This document shows positions 42,390 through 50,588 of a DNA stretch of 64,000 nt, one piece after another. Numbering within the stretch: the stretch's first letter is position 1; each line of letters opens with the position of its first letter. Where the stretch lies: contig NZ_JAWXVZ010000012.1 of the NCBI RefSeq assembly GCF_033843645.1, positions 1 through 64,000 of the forward strand, in the 5' to 3' direction. Position numbers and translations under genes: made by a program. Under the pieces are notes generated by a model. That model was not told the DNA's origin. It did no database searches and saw only the letters and a list, made by a program, of their open reading frames with translations. Source of the stretch: Pseudovibrio zosterae. Its GTDB lineage: Bacteria; Pseudomonadota; Alphaproteobacteria; Rhizobiales; Stappiaceae.

Positions 42390-42818
42390 ATGGACACTGC
42401 CCACACCATAGCCAATCGCATAAACGCGTTTTTTCAGCACCTGGATGATCGGAACTGGAAAATGGCGGAAGCAGTTCTGACCAATCCGGTTCATCTGGAT
42501 GATCCATACTGGTGCAAGGGGGGAGCTCAAGATCTGGCGCCGACCGAAGCTGTTGACCATCTAAAGGCGTTCTTGGGCCAGTTTGATGGGAGCCTTCACT
42601 ACATCAGCAACATCATTGTTGAATCTCAGGAGCAAAAAGCCTGTGCTCGGCTGTACTCCGCCCGCACATACTTTGGCCCCAGAGCGGACGCCGACAAGTT
42701 CTTCAAACTCTATGGCATCTTCGACATATCGTTGGTTTACACGGGAGGGCAGTGGTCTATCGATTTCTTGCGCTTCCAAAAGCGCTTCGATGAAGGGGAC
42801 CGTACCCTTGCAAGCTGA
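42390..42818 (+). CDS. SnoaL/NTF2-like domain protein
   Basis: This 142-residue protein without a signal peptide matches the pattern of the NTF2-like superfamily: an N-terminal helix pair (TIANRINAFFQHLDDRNWKMAEAVLTNPVHLDD), then a strand-rich cone ending with GGQWSIDFLRFQKRF. Such proteins are often small-molecule-binding or isomerase-like, and no catalytic residues can be assigned. The ATG at 42390 is the likely start although the ribosome binding site is weak. It stands between the PheC-like gene and a protease gene on the same strand. Confidence 0.65.
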   Translation: MDTAHTIANRINAFFQHLDDRNWKMAEAVLTNPVHLDDPYWCKGGAQDLAPTEAVDHLKAFLGQFDGSLHYISNIIVESQEQKACARLYSARTYFGPRADADKFFKLYGIFDISLVYTGGQWSIDFLRFQKRFDEGDRTLAS

Positions 42819-42862
42819 CGCCGTATCAAGGGTTTTGTTGTTCAGTTTGGGAGATGCAGCTT

Positions 42863-43693
42863 ATGGCGGTTGAGATGCAAAGGCCTTTGGGCGCAGCAGT
42901 TCTATGCTTTTTCTGTCTTGTTCTTCAGCCGGTCTCCAGCCTTGCTCAGGCGATTGGACCAGATCCATTCCCAGGTATCCGAGGCGAAGATCAGCGAGAA
43001 ATGATAGATTCCTGGGATGCGCCATGGAGTTCCATTGGGCGTATCAACGTCGCGGGGTTTCGTTCCACGTCTATGTGTACGGGAACTTTGGTCGCTCCTG
43101 ATGTGGTGCTCACTGCAGCCCACTGCGTTTTCAATCGCATCACCACCAAGCCTTTTCCTGCCAACAAAATCCATTTTGTAGCCGGTGTGCGCCGCGACAA
43201 GCACTTGGCACACGCGGTAGCGCGTTGCGTAGCCATGCCCGAAGGTTATCGTTTCGCACGAAAGCCAATGCTCGCCGAAACATTGCAGGACATTGCTTTC
43301 ATCTACCTGACAAAGCCGCTTGATGTCCCCGTTGTGCAGACGGTCGATCTTTCTGAGACTGGTGGTTTGGAGGGTTCCGGGCCTGATTTCACCAGTGTTG
43401 GCTACTACCGTGACCGACCCTACCTGCCATCGGCGCACAGCGGCTGCGAAATTGTCGCTGAGCAGGAAGGTGTTTGGCTAACCAACTGCAACACCAACTA
43501 TGGCGGCTCTGGCGGTCCGGCTTTGATTGAAGTGGAGGGGAAGGCGCGTGTGGCTGCCGTTGTGATCGGCGCGACGGAGGACAAGTACTCCATCGCGGTT
43601 CCGATCAGTTCATGGCCCAATCTTGAGGGGGAAAACAGCTGCAATTTTAGGGTCGAATTAAACGCCCTTGAAGATACTGCCGAGAACCAATAG
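42863..43693 (+). CDS. Secreted trypsin-like serine protease
   Basis: This 276-residue S1-family protein has an N-terminal signal peptide (LGAAVLCFFCLVLQPVSSLAQ) and a complete catalytic triad: H87 in TAAHC, D143 in QDIAFIYL and S216 in GGSGGPAL. Cysteines in MCTGT and AAHC fit the conserved His-loop disulfide. The start at 42863 is preferred because GGGAG then has normal spacing; 42854 lies directly on it. The signal peptide shares LVLQPVSS with the PheC-like protein at 41407. Its 3' end overlaps a small gene on the other strand. The substrate is unknown. Confidence 0.9.
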   Translation: MAVEMQRPLGAAVLCFFCLVLQPVSSLAQAIGPDPFPGIRGEDQREMIDSWDAPWSSIGRINVAGFRSTSMCTGTLVAPDVVLTAAHCVFNRITTKPFPANKIHFVAGVRRDKHLAHAVARCVAMPEGYRFARKPMLAETLQDIAFIYLTKPLDVPVVQTVDLSETGGLEGSGPDFTSVGYYRDRPYLPSAHSGCEIVAEQEGVWLTNCNTNYGGSGGPALIEVEGKARVAAVVIGATEDKYSIAVPISSWPNLEGENSCNFRVELNALEDTAENQ

Positions 43694-43834
43694 GCCCCAG
43701 CCACCGGTCATCGCCCAAAAGGTATTACCGGTGATCACCGGAATGTAGATGCCGCCAACGGCACTGAGCAGAGCCATTACGCCAAGTGCAAGCGCCAGAA
43801 TGAACACGATAAAGCTTGGAGCGGAAAGTCTCAT
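43658..43834 (-). CDS. Small membrane protein (58 residues)
   Basis: This short frame encodes two hydrophobic segments, SFIVFILALALGVMALLSAV and FWAMTGGWGLLVLGSIF, separated by GGIYIPVITGNT, and ends with KGV. The sequence pattern (RLSAPSFIVF..., ..ITGNTFWAM..) resembles a small inner-membrane protein that I recall seeing across Alphaproteobacteria, so I call it real in spite of its size. It starts with ATG at 43834 with only a weak upstream GGAT, and its last 36 bases overlap the converging protease gene. Function unknown. Confidence 0.75.
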   Translation of the reverse strand: MRLSAPSFIVFILALALGVMALLSAVGGIYIPVITGNTFWAMTGGWGLLVLGSIFKGV

Positions 43835-43946
43835 CAAATCGATCCGTTTCTGATTGAAGTAAAGGAAGAAGGCTTCCGACGTATCACAGTGGCATGTGCC
43901 AGAACAGACCTGTCTGAAACTTGTCTTCAGGCTTTCGTGCAGAGGA

Positions 43947-44864
43947 TTATCCGTTTCGTTCAGCTGCTAGTTCTGCCATTTCGGCATGAAGCCAATCGCG
44001 GAACTTTCGTGCTTTGTCCTTTTGATATGTCGGTTCCAGCCCTACCAGCCAGTATTGTGCAGGGATCTCCAAGGAGAGTTCGAACGGGCGATGCAGCAAG
44101 CCGAGGCGCATGTCTCCCGCGGCAAGGATGCTCCTGCCGAGCAGGACGCCCGCACCCTCCAGAGCCGCGTTTTGTGCGTGATCTGCATGGCTGAACTGTG
44201 TGCCACGCCTCCACCAGTCGGCTTTGGGCAGACCCGCCGCCGCAAGCCAGTCCGGCCAACGTGGGGTCCCGGCAATGTTCTCCATTGCGAGATCATGCAG
44301 AAGCGGCGCTTGTTCTAGATCTCTGGGATGTTGCAGGTGCTCAGCCAACCGTTTGGCACATAGCGGGAAAACGATCTCTCGTGCCAAGGATTCCGAATGC
44401 AGCTTTGGATAGGGCCCGGGGCCGAAGCGCATGCCAAGGTCTACTTCATCCCGATTAAAATCGACCAGCGCGAGGCTAGCTGAAAGGCGCAACTCGATTT
44501 CCGGGTAGGCGTCCATGAAGCGGTAAATTCGCGGTGCCAAAATCTTGGCGGCGATGGCAGGGCCGGTAGAGACCACAAGAATGGAGTCCTGCCCCTTTCC
44601 CGTAATCCGGGCAACCGCCTCACGAAACTGCTCCAGTCCAGCTTCCACACCGGGCAGGAGCTGGCGGCCCGCAGGTGTCAGGTCAATCGCCCGGTTGAAC
44701 CGCTCAAACAGTTGAACCCCCAGCTGCTCTTCGAGTGTTTTAACTTGGTAGCTAATGGCTGAAGCGGTGAGGTTCATTTCTACAGCAGCTTTTGAAAAGC
44801 TCATGTGCCTCGCGACACATTCGAAAACCTTGAAGCTGTTTAGAGGAGGGAGCCGGTCGTCCAT
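43947..44864 (-). CDS. LysR-family regulator, GcvA-like
   Basis: This 305-residue regulator has the GcvA-type N terminus LPPLNSFKVFECVARHMSFSKAAVEMNLTASAISYQVKTLEEQLGVQLF and a LysR effector domain. GAGGCG precedes the ATG. A candidate binding repeat, AATTTGA-N9-TCAAAATT, lies at 44877-44900 just upstream, between it and a small divergent ORF. GcvA-like regulators often control neighbouring genes of unrelated function; the target here is not evident. Confidence 0.92.
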   Translation of the reverse strand: MDDRLPPLNSFKVFECVARHMSFSKAAVEMNLTASAISYQVKTLEEQLGVQLFERFNRAIDLTPAGRQLLPGVEAGLEQFREAVARITGKGQDSILVVSTGPAIAAKILAPRIYRFMDAYPEIELRLSASLALVDFNRDEVDLGMRFGPGPYPKLHSESLAREIVFPLCAKRLAEHLQHPRDLEQAPLLHDLAMENIAGTPRWPDWLAAAGLPKADWWRRGTQFSHADHAQNAALEGAGVLLGRSILAAGDMRLGLLHRPFELSLEIPAQYWLVGLEPTYQKDKARKFRDWLHAEMAELAAERNG

Positions 44865-44876
44865 GTCGCCTCAAAA

Positions 44877-44900
44877 AATTTGATCCGAAGCTTCAAAATT
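44877..44900. promoter_or_regulatory. Candidate LysR binding repeat between the GcvA-like gene and a small ORF
   Basis: AATTTGA and TCAAAATT form an inverted repeat with a nine-base spacer, 13-36 bases from the LysR start. It has the size and symmetry of a LysR box (T-N11-A contained). It could be the autoregulatory and activation site. Confidence 0.45.
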
Positions 44901-44964
44901 AAGCGTTTGTCGAAGGCGCGTCTAGGAAATATTTGTAGTGATGTCGAACAGAAGGAACATCACG

Positions 44965-45120
44965 ATGCAAACAGGTCTGAACACACACGAAACATCGCAG
45001 AGAGCGACTTATAGTCAGCACATTGGCACGCTTGTCATGAAGGGGCGACAGGCCCGCTCGCAGGCGGCGTGGGGCGCTCTGTCATGGATGCGGCGTCAGT
45101 TCTTTTCTCTGGTGGGCTGA
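44965..45120 (+). CDS. Small ORF (51 residues) divergent from the GcvA-like regulator
   Basis: The frame reads MQTGLNTHETSQRATYSQHI, then a basic helix-prone C-terminal part with GRQARSQAAWGALSWMRRQF. AAGGAAC lies seven to ten bases upstream of the ATG. GcvA-like LysR genes often have short divergent genes of this kind, which favours a real gene. No family is recognised. An alternative start at 44938 would add nine residues. Confidence 0.5.
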   Translation: MQTGLNTHETSQRATYSQHIGTLVMKGRQARSQAAWGALSWMRRQFFSLVG

Positions 45121-45280
45121 GGGGCCCGCCAATACATAAACAATTGGTGCGCAGCGATCAGTCATCAGGTGCCTATTGCTGTTGGGTATACGGGTGCAAA
45201 GATAATGAAAAAATCCAGAGAAGGGCTGGCGTGAACAAGCCACATTCTGTAAGAGGCCTTCAACAAAAGTTTCTGCAGGT

Positions 45281-45362
45281 TTGACGCGCGGATGGCGCGC
45301 GCCGCCTTGGGCGGCCAAGACCTGCCTTGATATCCAGCAGGATTGTAGCCTGCTTAAGGAGG
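45281..45362 (+). promoter_or_regulatory. Structured 5' leader of prfC
   Basis: The region before prfC contains very G/C-rich self-complementary runs (GCGCGC and GGCGCGCGCC near 45285-45303) and a hairpin AGCAGG-N7-CCTGCT (45336-45354) ending just before the ribosome binding site AAGGAGG. It may be only a terminator of the upstream unit or a leader that tunes prfC translation; nothing is proven. Confidence 0.35.
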
Positions 45363-45366
45363 CCAT

Positions 45367-46986
45367 ATGAGCGTAGCACCTGCTGGCGCGAAAAATCTGC
45401 TGCCATACGAGAAGCGCCGCACCTTCGCAATCATCTCTCACCCGGATGCGGGTAAGACAACGCTTACGGAAAAGCTGCTGCTTGGTGGTGGTGCCATTCG
45501 TGCTGCCGGTCAAGTCCGTGCTCGTGGTGAACGTCGCCGCGCACGGTCTGACTGGATGAAGATCGAACAGGAACGTGGCATTTCGGTTTCAAGTTCCGTG
45601 ATGACGTTCGAGCGAAACGACATCATCTTCAATCTTCTCGATACGCCGGGCCACGAAGACTTCTCGGAGGATACCTACCGCACGCTTACAGCTGTTGATG
45701 CGGCCATCATGGTAATCGACGCCGCGAAGGGTATTGAGAGTCAGACCCGAAAGTTGTTTGAGGTTTGCCGCCTGCGTGACATTCCCATCATCACTTTTGT
45801 CAACAAGATTGACCGAGAAGGCCGCCATCCGCTCGAAATTCTCGACGAGATTCAAGAGGCACTGGCCCTTGATGTGACGCCAATGAGCTGGCCCGTGGGC
45901 ATGGGCTCGGACTTTTTCGGTGTCTACGATCACATCGGCAACCGCTATTTCACTTCAACGGAAGGCCGTGGTGGCCCACTGGACACCATCAAACCAGTGG
46001 AAGGTCTTGAAGACCCTGAACTGATTGGCGAGTTGTTTGACAACATTCGCGATGATCTTGAAGAGAATGTGGAACTTGGCGGTGCAGGCTACTCAGAGTT
46101 TGACAAGGATTCCTTCCTTGAGGGCCACCTGACACCGGTGTTCTTTGGCTCAGCTCTTCGTGACTACGGCATCGACCAGGTGCTGGACTTCATTGCAGAC
46201 TATGCGCCGCCGCCGCACGCTCAGCCTGCAACGGGTGGCCGTACCATCACACCGGAAGAAGGCAAGGTAACAGGCTTCGTCTTCAAGGTGCAGGCCAATA
46301 TGGACCCCAAGCACCGGGACCGTATTGCGTTTGTGCGTCTTTGTTCTGGAACGTTCAAGCGCGGCATGAAACTCAAACACGTCCGTGCTGGCAAGCCGAT
46401 TACGGTTTCCGCGCCAATCTTCTTTTTCGCGGAAGAACGAGAGATTGCAGAAACCGCATTCCCGGGCGATGTGATCGGGGTGCCAAACCACGGCCAATTG
46501 CGTGTAGGTGACACGTTGTCTGAGGGCGAGGAGATCCACGTCACAGGGCTACCCGCATTCGCGCCTGAGATCCTGCGCCGTGTTCGCCTGACTGACACCA
46601 TGCGCGTTAAGCAAATGCGACGCGGCCTTGAAGACCTTGCAGAAGAAGGCCTTGTGCAGATTTTCAAGCCTTCTATTGGCACCAACTGGATTGTAGGTGT
46701 GGTTGGTGTGCTTCAGCTCGACGTTGTTGTGGATCGCTTGAAGCAGGAATACCAAACGGAAATCGGCTTCGAGCCGGTCATGTACAATACCGCGCGTTGG
46801 GCAGAGGCCGATGACCGCCAGAAGCTCGACAAGTTCCTTGAAACCAACCGTGCGCACGTGGCACTCGACCGCGATGACAAGCCTGTTTATCTTTTCAAGA
46901 ACGCGTGGGAAGTGACCTATGTGGGTGAAAAGAACCCAGATATCCGGTTCCGAGAAACGCGTGAGATCGTTTACACCGCCGACTAG
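45367..46986 (+). CDS. prfC: Peptide chain release factor 3 (RF3)
   Basis: This 539-residue GTPase recycles RF1 and RF2 from the ribosome after termination. The G1 motif is ISHPDAGKTT, G2 lies in ERGISVSSS, G3 is DTPGHEDFSEDTYR and G4 NKIDREGRHP. The RF3-type C terminus is intact (VGVLQLDVVVDRLKQEYQTEIGFEP). Length is close to the E. coli protein (529). AAGGAGG precedes the ATG. It is followed by a terminator hairpin and ribosome modification genes. Confidence 0.98.
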   Translation: MSVAPAGAKNLLPYEKRRTFAIISHPDAGKTTLTEKLLLGGGAIRAAGQVRARGERRRARSDWMKIEQERGISVSSSVMTFERNDIIFNLLDTPGHEDFSEDTYRTLTAVDAAIMVIDAAKGIESQTRKLFEVCRLRDIPIITFVNKIDREGRHPLEILDEIQEALALDVTPMSWPVGMGSDFFGVYDHIGNRYFTSTEGRGGPLDTIKPVEGLEDPELIGELFDNIRDDLEENVELGGAGYSEFDKDSFLEGHLTPVFFGSALRDYGIDQVLDFIADYAPPPHAQPATGGRTITPEEGKVTGFVFKVQANMDPKHRDRIAFVRLCSGTFKRGMKLKHVRAGKPITVSAPIFFFAEEREIAETAFPGDVIGVPNHGQLRVGDTLSEGEEIHVTGLPAFAPEILRRVRLTDTMRVKQMRRGLEDLAEEGLVQIFKPSIGTNWIVGVVGVLQLDVVVDRLKQEYQTEIGFEPVMYNTARWAEADDRQKLDKFLETNRAHVALDRDDKPVYLFKNAWEVTYVGEKNPDIRFRETREIVYTAD

Positions 46987-46989
46987 TGC

Positions 46990-47018
46990 AACAAGGCCAG
47001 CACCGTGCTGGCCTTTTC
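46990..47018 (+). terminator. Terminator after prfC
   Basis: AAGGCCAGCAC and GTGCTGGCCTT form a long stem with a tiny loop, followed by TTTCGCTCTC. It starts six bases after the prfC stop. Confidence 0.8.
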
Positions 47019-47046
47019 GCTCTCCCTTCTTAAGAGCTTGACGTCT

Positions 47047-48078
47047 ATGCTTGATCCTGCACTTGAAACGCTTCTTCTACCCTTTGAAAACGACAGCTTG
47101 GATGTGCCTGAGGGCGGCAAGGTGTTGTTCCTCAGGGCAAGGTTTTCGCCAAAACTGAAGGAGGTGTTTGGAAGCGCGCTGGTGTGCCAACAGTCCTTCG
47201 CGCCAGATGCCGACATTCTGTCCCGCGCTGGGCTGGAGCTGGTGGAAGCGCCAGTTGAGGCAGCTGAGATAACTCTCGTGCTCCCACCCCGGCAGAAACA
47301 GGAGGCTCGCGCCCTTTTGGCCCATGCGGTCAACACGACCCGTGATGGTGGCTTTGTTGTTGCGTGCGTGTCAAACACCGAAGGTGCCAAGTCCTGCGAA
47401 GCGGATCTGAACAAACTGGCAGGACTGGATGGCAAGCTTTCCAAGCACAAGTGCCGTGTGTTCTGGGCCGCCGTTTCCCGGGATACGCTTGATGGCGGTC
47501 TTCTAAACGAATGGCTTCAGCTCGACATGCCGCGGGAGATTGAAGATGGAAGGTTCACCAGCCGTCCGGGCATTTTCTCTTGGGATCACATTGATCCGGC
47601 CTCAAAGCTGCTTGTCTCCAAGCTCCCTGAAGGTCTGAAGGGGCGTGTGGCAGATCTTGGCGCGGGCTATGGCTATCTCTCGACCGAAATCTTGCAGCGA
47701 TGTTCAAGTTTGGCCGCACTTGATCTTTACGAGGCTGAAAAGCGCGCGCTTGATCTTGCAGCTGGCAATATCGGCCGCCTTGAGCCGAAAATCCCGGTTG
47801 AGTTTCACTGGGCTGACGTTACCAGAGGCTTGAAACATTCCTACGATTTTGTGGTGATGAACCCACCGTTTCACACCGGTAAAGCAGACCGTACAGACCT
47901 TGGGCAAGCGTTTATCGTCGCTGCCTCTAAGGGGTTGAAGCCGGGCGGATCACTTTACATGGTGGCAAACCGCCACCTGCCTTATGAAAGCACGCTTGAC
48001 CGCTATTTTGAGAGCTTCGAGATCATCGCGGATGAGCAGGGGTATAAGGTTATCCAAGCCAAAAAGGCACGCCGATGA
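47047..48078 (+). CDS. RsmC-like class I SAM methyltransferase (16S rRNA guanine-N2)
   Basis: This 343-residue protein has two tandem Rossmann-like domains, as in RsmC: an inactive N-terminal one and a catalytic C-terminal one with the SAM site VADLGAGYGYLS and the base-flipping NPPFHTG motif typical of N2-guanine methyltransferases. RsmC modifies G1207 of 16S rRNA. The ATG at 47047 begins the conserved region; the longer frame overlaps the terminator. The four-base overlap with rsuA suggests one unit for 16S rRNA modification. Confidence 0.88.
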   Translation: MLDPALETLLLPFENDSLDVPEGGKVLFLRARFSPKLKEVFGSALVCQQSFAPDADILSRAGLELVEAPVEAAEITLVLPPRQKQEARALLAHAVNTTRDGGFVVACVSNTEGAKSCEADLNKLAGLDGKLSKHKCRVFWAAVSRDTLDGGLLNEWLQLDMPREIEDGRFTSRPGIFSWDHIDPASKLLVSKLPEGLKGRVADLGAGYGYLSTEILQRCSSLAALDLYEAEKRALDLAAGNIGRLEPKIPVEFHWADVTRGLKHSYDFVVMNPPFHTGKADRTDLGQAFIVAASKGLKPGGSLYMVANRHLPYESTLDRYFESFEIIADEQGYKVIQAKKARR

Positions 48079-48773
48079 GACTGGTCAAGGTGCTTGCAAA
48101 TCTTGGCTATGGCTCGCGCAAGGAAATGCAGCAGGCTATCCGCAATGGTTGGGTGACAGATATGCAAGGCGCCCCGATCAAGGCGGACAGCAAACTGCCT
48201 CACGAAGAGATCCTGTTTGACGATGAGCCGCTTGATCCTGCCCAAGGATCAGTCTTGCTCCTCAATAAACCTTTGGGTGTAACCTGTTCGAAGAAGGACC
48301 CGGGCAAACTGGTCTATGACCTGTTTCCAGATCGCTTCAAACTTAGAAAGCCTGCGATCTCCACCATCGGTCGTCTCGACAAGGAAACCTCTGGCCTTCT
48401 TCTGCTCACTGATGATGGACAATATCTGCACAAGGTGATCTCACCCAAAACTGAAACGCCCAAGTTCTATGAGGTTACGCTCGACCGTCCTTTATCCGGC
48501 ACCGAAGCGACTCTTTTCGCCAGTGGCACCATGATGCTTGAGGGGGAGGACAAGCCACTCAAGCCAGCCGAGTTGACAATTACTGGTGAACACACGGCAA
48601 CCCTTGTGCTTCACGAAGGCCGCTACCATCAGGTTCGCCGCATGTTTGCCGCAACGGGCAATCATGTCACCGATCTGCACCGTTCTCGAATTGGCAATCT
48701 TATGCTTGGCGACCTCAAACCCGGTGAGTGGAAGGTGTTGTCGGAAGACGAAAAGGCGCTTGTGATCGGATAA
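48075..48773 (+). CDS. rsuA: 16S rRNA pseudouridine synthase RsuA-like
   Basis: This 232-residue protein has an N-terminal S4 RNA-binding domain (MRLVKVLANLGYGSRKEMQQAI..GWV) and the RsuA/RluB/E/F catalytic motif GRLDKETSGLLLLTDDG with catalytic D102, the same position as in E. coli RsuA, which makes pseudouridine 516. The later motif EGRYHQVRRMFAATGNHV is typical. It overlaps the RsmC-like gene by ATGA. RluE or RluF roles cannot be fully excluded, but the size and the S4 domain fit RsuA. Confidence 0.9.
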   Translation: MRLVKVLANLGYGSRKEMQQAIRNGWVTDMQGAPIKADSKLPHEEILFDDEPLDPAQGSVLLLNKPLGVTCSKKDPGKLVYDLFPDRFKLRKPAISTIGRLDKETSGLLLLTDDGQYLHKVISPKTETPKFYEVTLDRPLSGTEATLFASGTMMLEGEDKPLKPAELTITGEHTATLVLHEGRYHQVRRMFAATGNHVTDLHRSRIGNLMLGDLKPGEWKVLSEDEKALVIG

Positions 48774-48861
48774 GCTTGTCAGGAGCCTGTGCATCAACCG
48801 CTGATAGCGCTTGCCTCTCGTTGGGGGACGGTTACTTTTTTCGGGACCTGGAGGCCTTACT

Positions 48862-49890
48862 TTGCCAAGCATTCCACTTCCTTTTCTGACGGCGATTTTT
48901 CTTGGGCTCGTCCTTTTGCGTCTTTGGGGAGCAGGGGGGCGCCACTTCAGTTCCCTGTTTCTGGTAACGCTTCTGTTCTATTGCGCCCAGTCAGTTCTGG
49001 TGGGGATCAATTGGGGCATCAGCGCTTTGCCTCCACTGACACTGGCCCTCGTGGCCATTGCTCTTCCTCCACTCACATGGGCCTCACTGCAAGATCTCAT
49101 GAAACCGGTAAGCGTCCGTCTGCTGGCCGGGGTTTCGGCGTTGATCGTTGCGCTCGCACTGGCGATGTATGCCACCTATCTGGTTGGGTGGGGTGTCGGG
49201 CCAGACCTAATCATTGCGCTCACTTATCTAAGCTTCGGTGTTTCGCTGGTTCAGGCAGCCAGACACGGTGATCTGAGCTGGGCAGAAAAACAGCCGTTTC
49301 ATATGGTTATGCCAGCCAAACTGGCATTCTTGAGCGCAGGTGTTTTGTTTGTTGTGTCAGCGCTTGTGGATACGGCAGTGGCGATAGATTTTGCGGTTTC
49401 AGGAGGGCGGAACGCGCCTACACTCGTAACCGCTGCAACGCTCACGATGCTCTGCTCTCTTGTTGCGCTGTATCTATATGTAACCACCCGATCCGTGCAT
49501 TCGAGCGATGCTTCAAGCAGTGCTGCTTTGCCACGCACTGACCCTGAGCTGGTTTCAGCTCTTGAGCGGTTGAAGGCGCTTATGGAGAGTGAAAGGCTCT
49601 ACAGGAAAGAGAACCTTTCCCTCGAAATGCTGAGCAAGGCATCCCGCATTCCAAGCAGGCAGATCTCCGAGGCGGTCAATGCCTTGGAGCAGCAGAATGT
49701 GCCGCAATTCGTAAATGGGTATCGTGTGCGTGAAGCCTGCAAGCTGCTTCAAGAAACCAAGGCAACGATAACCCAGATCATGTTCGAAGTCGGTTTCACC
49801 ACCAAATCGAACTTTAACAAGGAATTTCAGCGCGTAACAGGAATGAGCCCTTCAGCTTATCGAGCCCATTCCCGCAATGTTGATGCTTAG
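48862..49890 (+). CDS. Membrane-anchored AraC-family regulator
   Basis: This 342-residue protein has about seven hydrophobic segments in its first two thirds (for example FLTAIFLGLVLLRLWG, LLAGVSALIVALALAMYATYLVGW and ALYLYVTT), followed by an AraC/XylS-type DNA-binding domain (LSLEMLSKASRIPSRQISEAVN..IMFEVGFTTKSNFNKEFQRVTGMSPSAYR). The start is probably the TTG at 48862 with GGAGG nine bases upstream; no ATG fits. A membrane sensor fused to AraC suggests direct control by an envelope signal. Its stop overlaps the converging gene at 49887. Confidence 0.88.
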   Translation: MPSIPLPFLTAIFLGLVLLRLWGAGGRHFSSLFLVTLLFYCAQSVLVGINWGISALPPLTLALVAIALPPLTWASLQDLMKPVSVRLLAGVSALIVALALAMYATYLVGWGVGPDLIIALTYLSFGVSLVQAARHGDLSWAEKQPFHMVMPAKLAFLSAGVLFVVSALVDTAVAIDFAVSGGRNAPTLVTAATLTMLCSLVALYLYVTTRSVHSSDASSSAALPRTDPELVSALERLKALMESERLYRKENLSLEMLSKASRIPSRQISEAVNALEQQNVPQFVNGYRVREACKLLQETKATITQIMFEVGFTTKSNFNKEFQRVTGMSPSAYRAHSRNVDA

Positions 49891-50453
49891 TCCGGGTAGC
49901 TGATGCTGGAGACAATCTTGTCTACGTCAATGTTTACCGAACCCAGCGCCATGTGGCTGAGGAAATTCAGGTAAACCACTGCAGCATCTGCAACCATATC
50001 AAAGGTACTGGCGGTCCCATTGAAGCGCAAAACACCTCTGTCGGCTTTGATCCGGACAGCTTCATAGGAGCCGGTCAGGTTAGCGGCAATGGCGTCCAGC
50101 TCCACGTCCAGATTAAATGCGGATGGAATGGCGATTTCCGCTTCCGGGTCACACCATCCGAAGCGAGACCAGGCCGACCGTTCCATCCGCACCACTACCC
50201 GATCCCCTTCTGAGAAGAGTTTCGCGCTCAGGTCGCACCATTTGTAATCGTTGGTGTGAACCTCAACGCTCTTGTGGTCATCGTCCTTGGTGGTAATCGC
50301 CACGGCGATGCTGTCACCCACAAGGGCCAGGGATGAGGCTTGGCTGGCGTCAATCTCCTCGGAGATGGCGGAGGTGCCGGTCAGGCTTAGCGTGACCAGC
50401 CCGCTAATGATCAAGGTAGTTGTGCCGAGGAGGATGTAGCGAAGTTTTGGCAT
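49887..50453 (-). CDS. Exported protein of unknown function, beta-strand-rich (DUF2807/adhesin-like pattern)
   Basis: This 188-residue protein has an N-terminal signal anchor (YILLGTTTLIISGLVTLSLTG). The mature part alternates hydrophobic and polar residues (DVELDAIAANLTGSYEAVRIKADRGVLRFNGTASTFDMVADAAVVYLN), as in right-handed beta-helix or DUF2807/DUF4097 proteins. Two cysteines (YKWCDLS, RFGWCDP) may form a disulfide. It ends inside the AraC gene, so the two converge. No ligand or enzyme motif is seen. A link with the membrane AraC regulator is only suggested by position. Confidence 0.7.
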   Translation of the reverse strand: MPKLRYILLGTTTLIISGLVTLSLTGTSAISEEIDASQASSLALVGDSIAVAITTKDDDHKSVEVHTNDYKWCDLSAKLFSEGDRVVVRMERSAWSRFGWCDPEAEIAIPSAFNLDVELDAIAANLTGSYEAVRIKADRGVLRFNGTASTFDMVADAAVVYLNFLSHMALGSVNIDVDKIVSSISYPD

Positions 50454-50588
50454 TGGGAGTTCCTTTCATCAAATGTGATGGGAACAGAAAACACCCAAAT
50501 GCCCAATTGCATCGACCTCAAACCGAAATGAGGACCATTCAAGGTCCTCAATCACGAAAAAGGAAGGATAGTTTGGGGGGCTTGTGCT

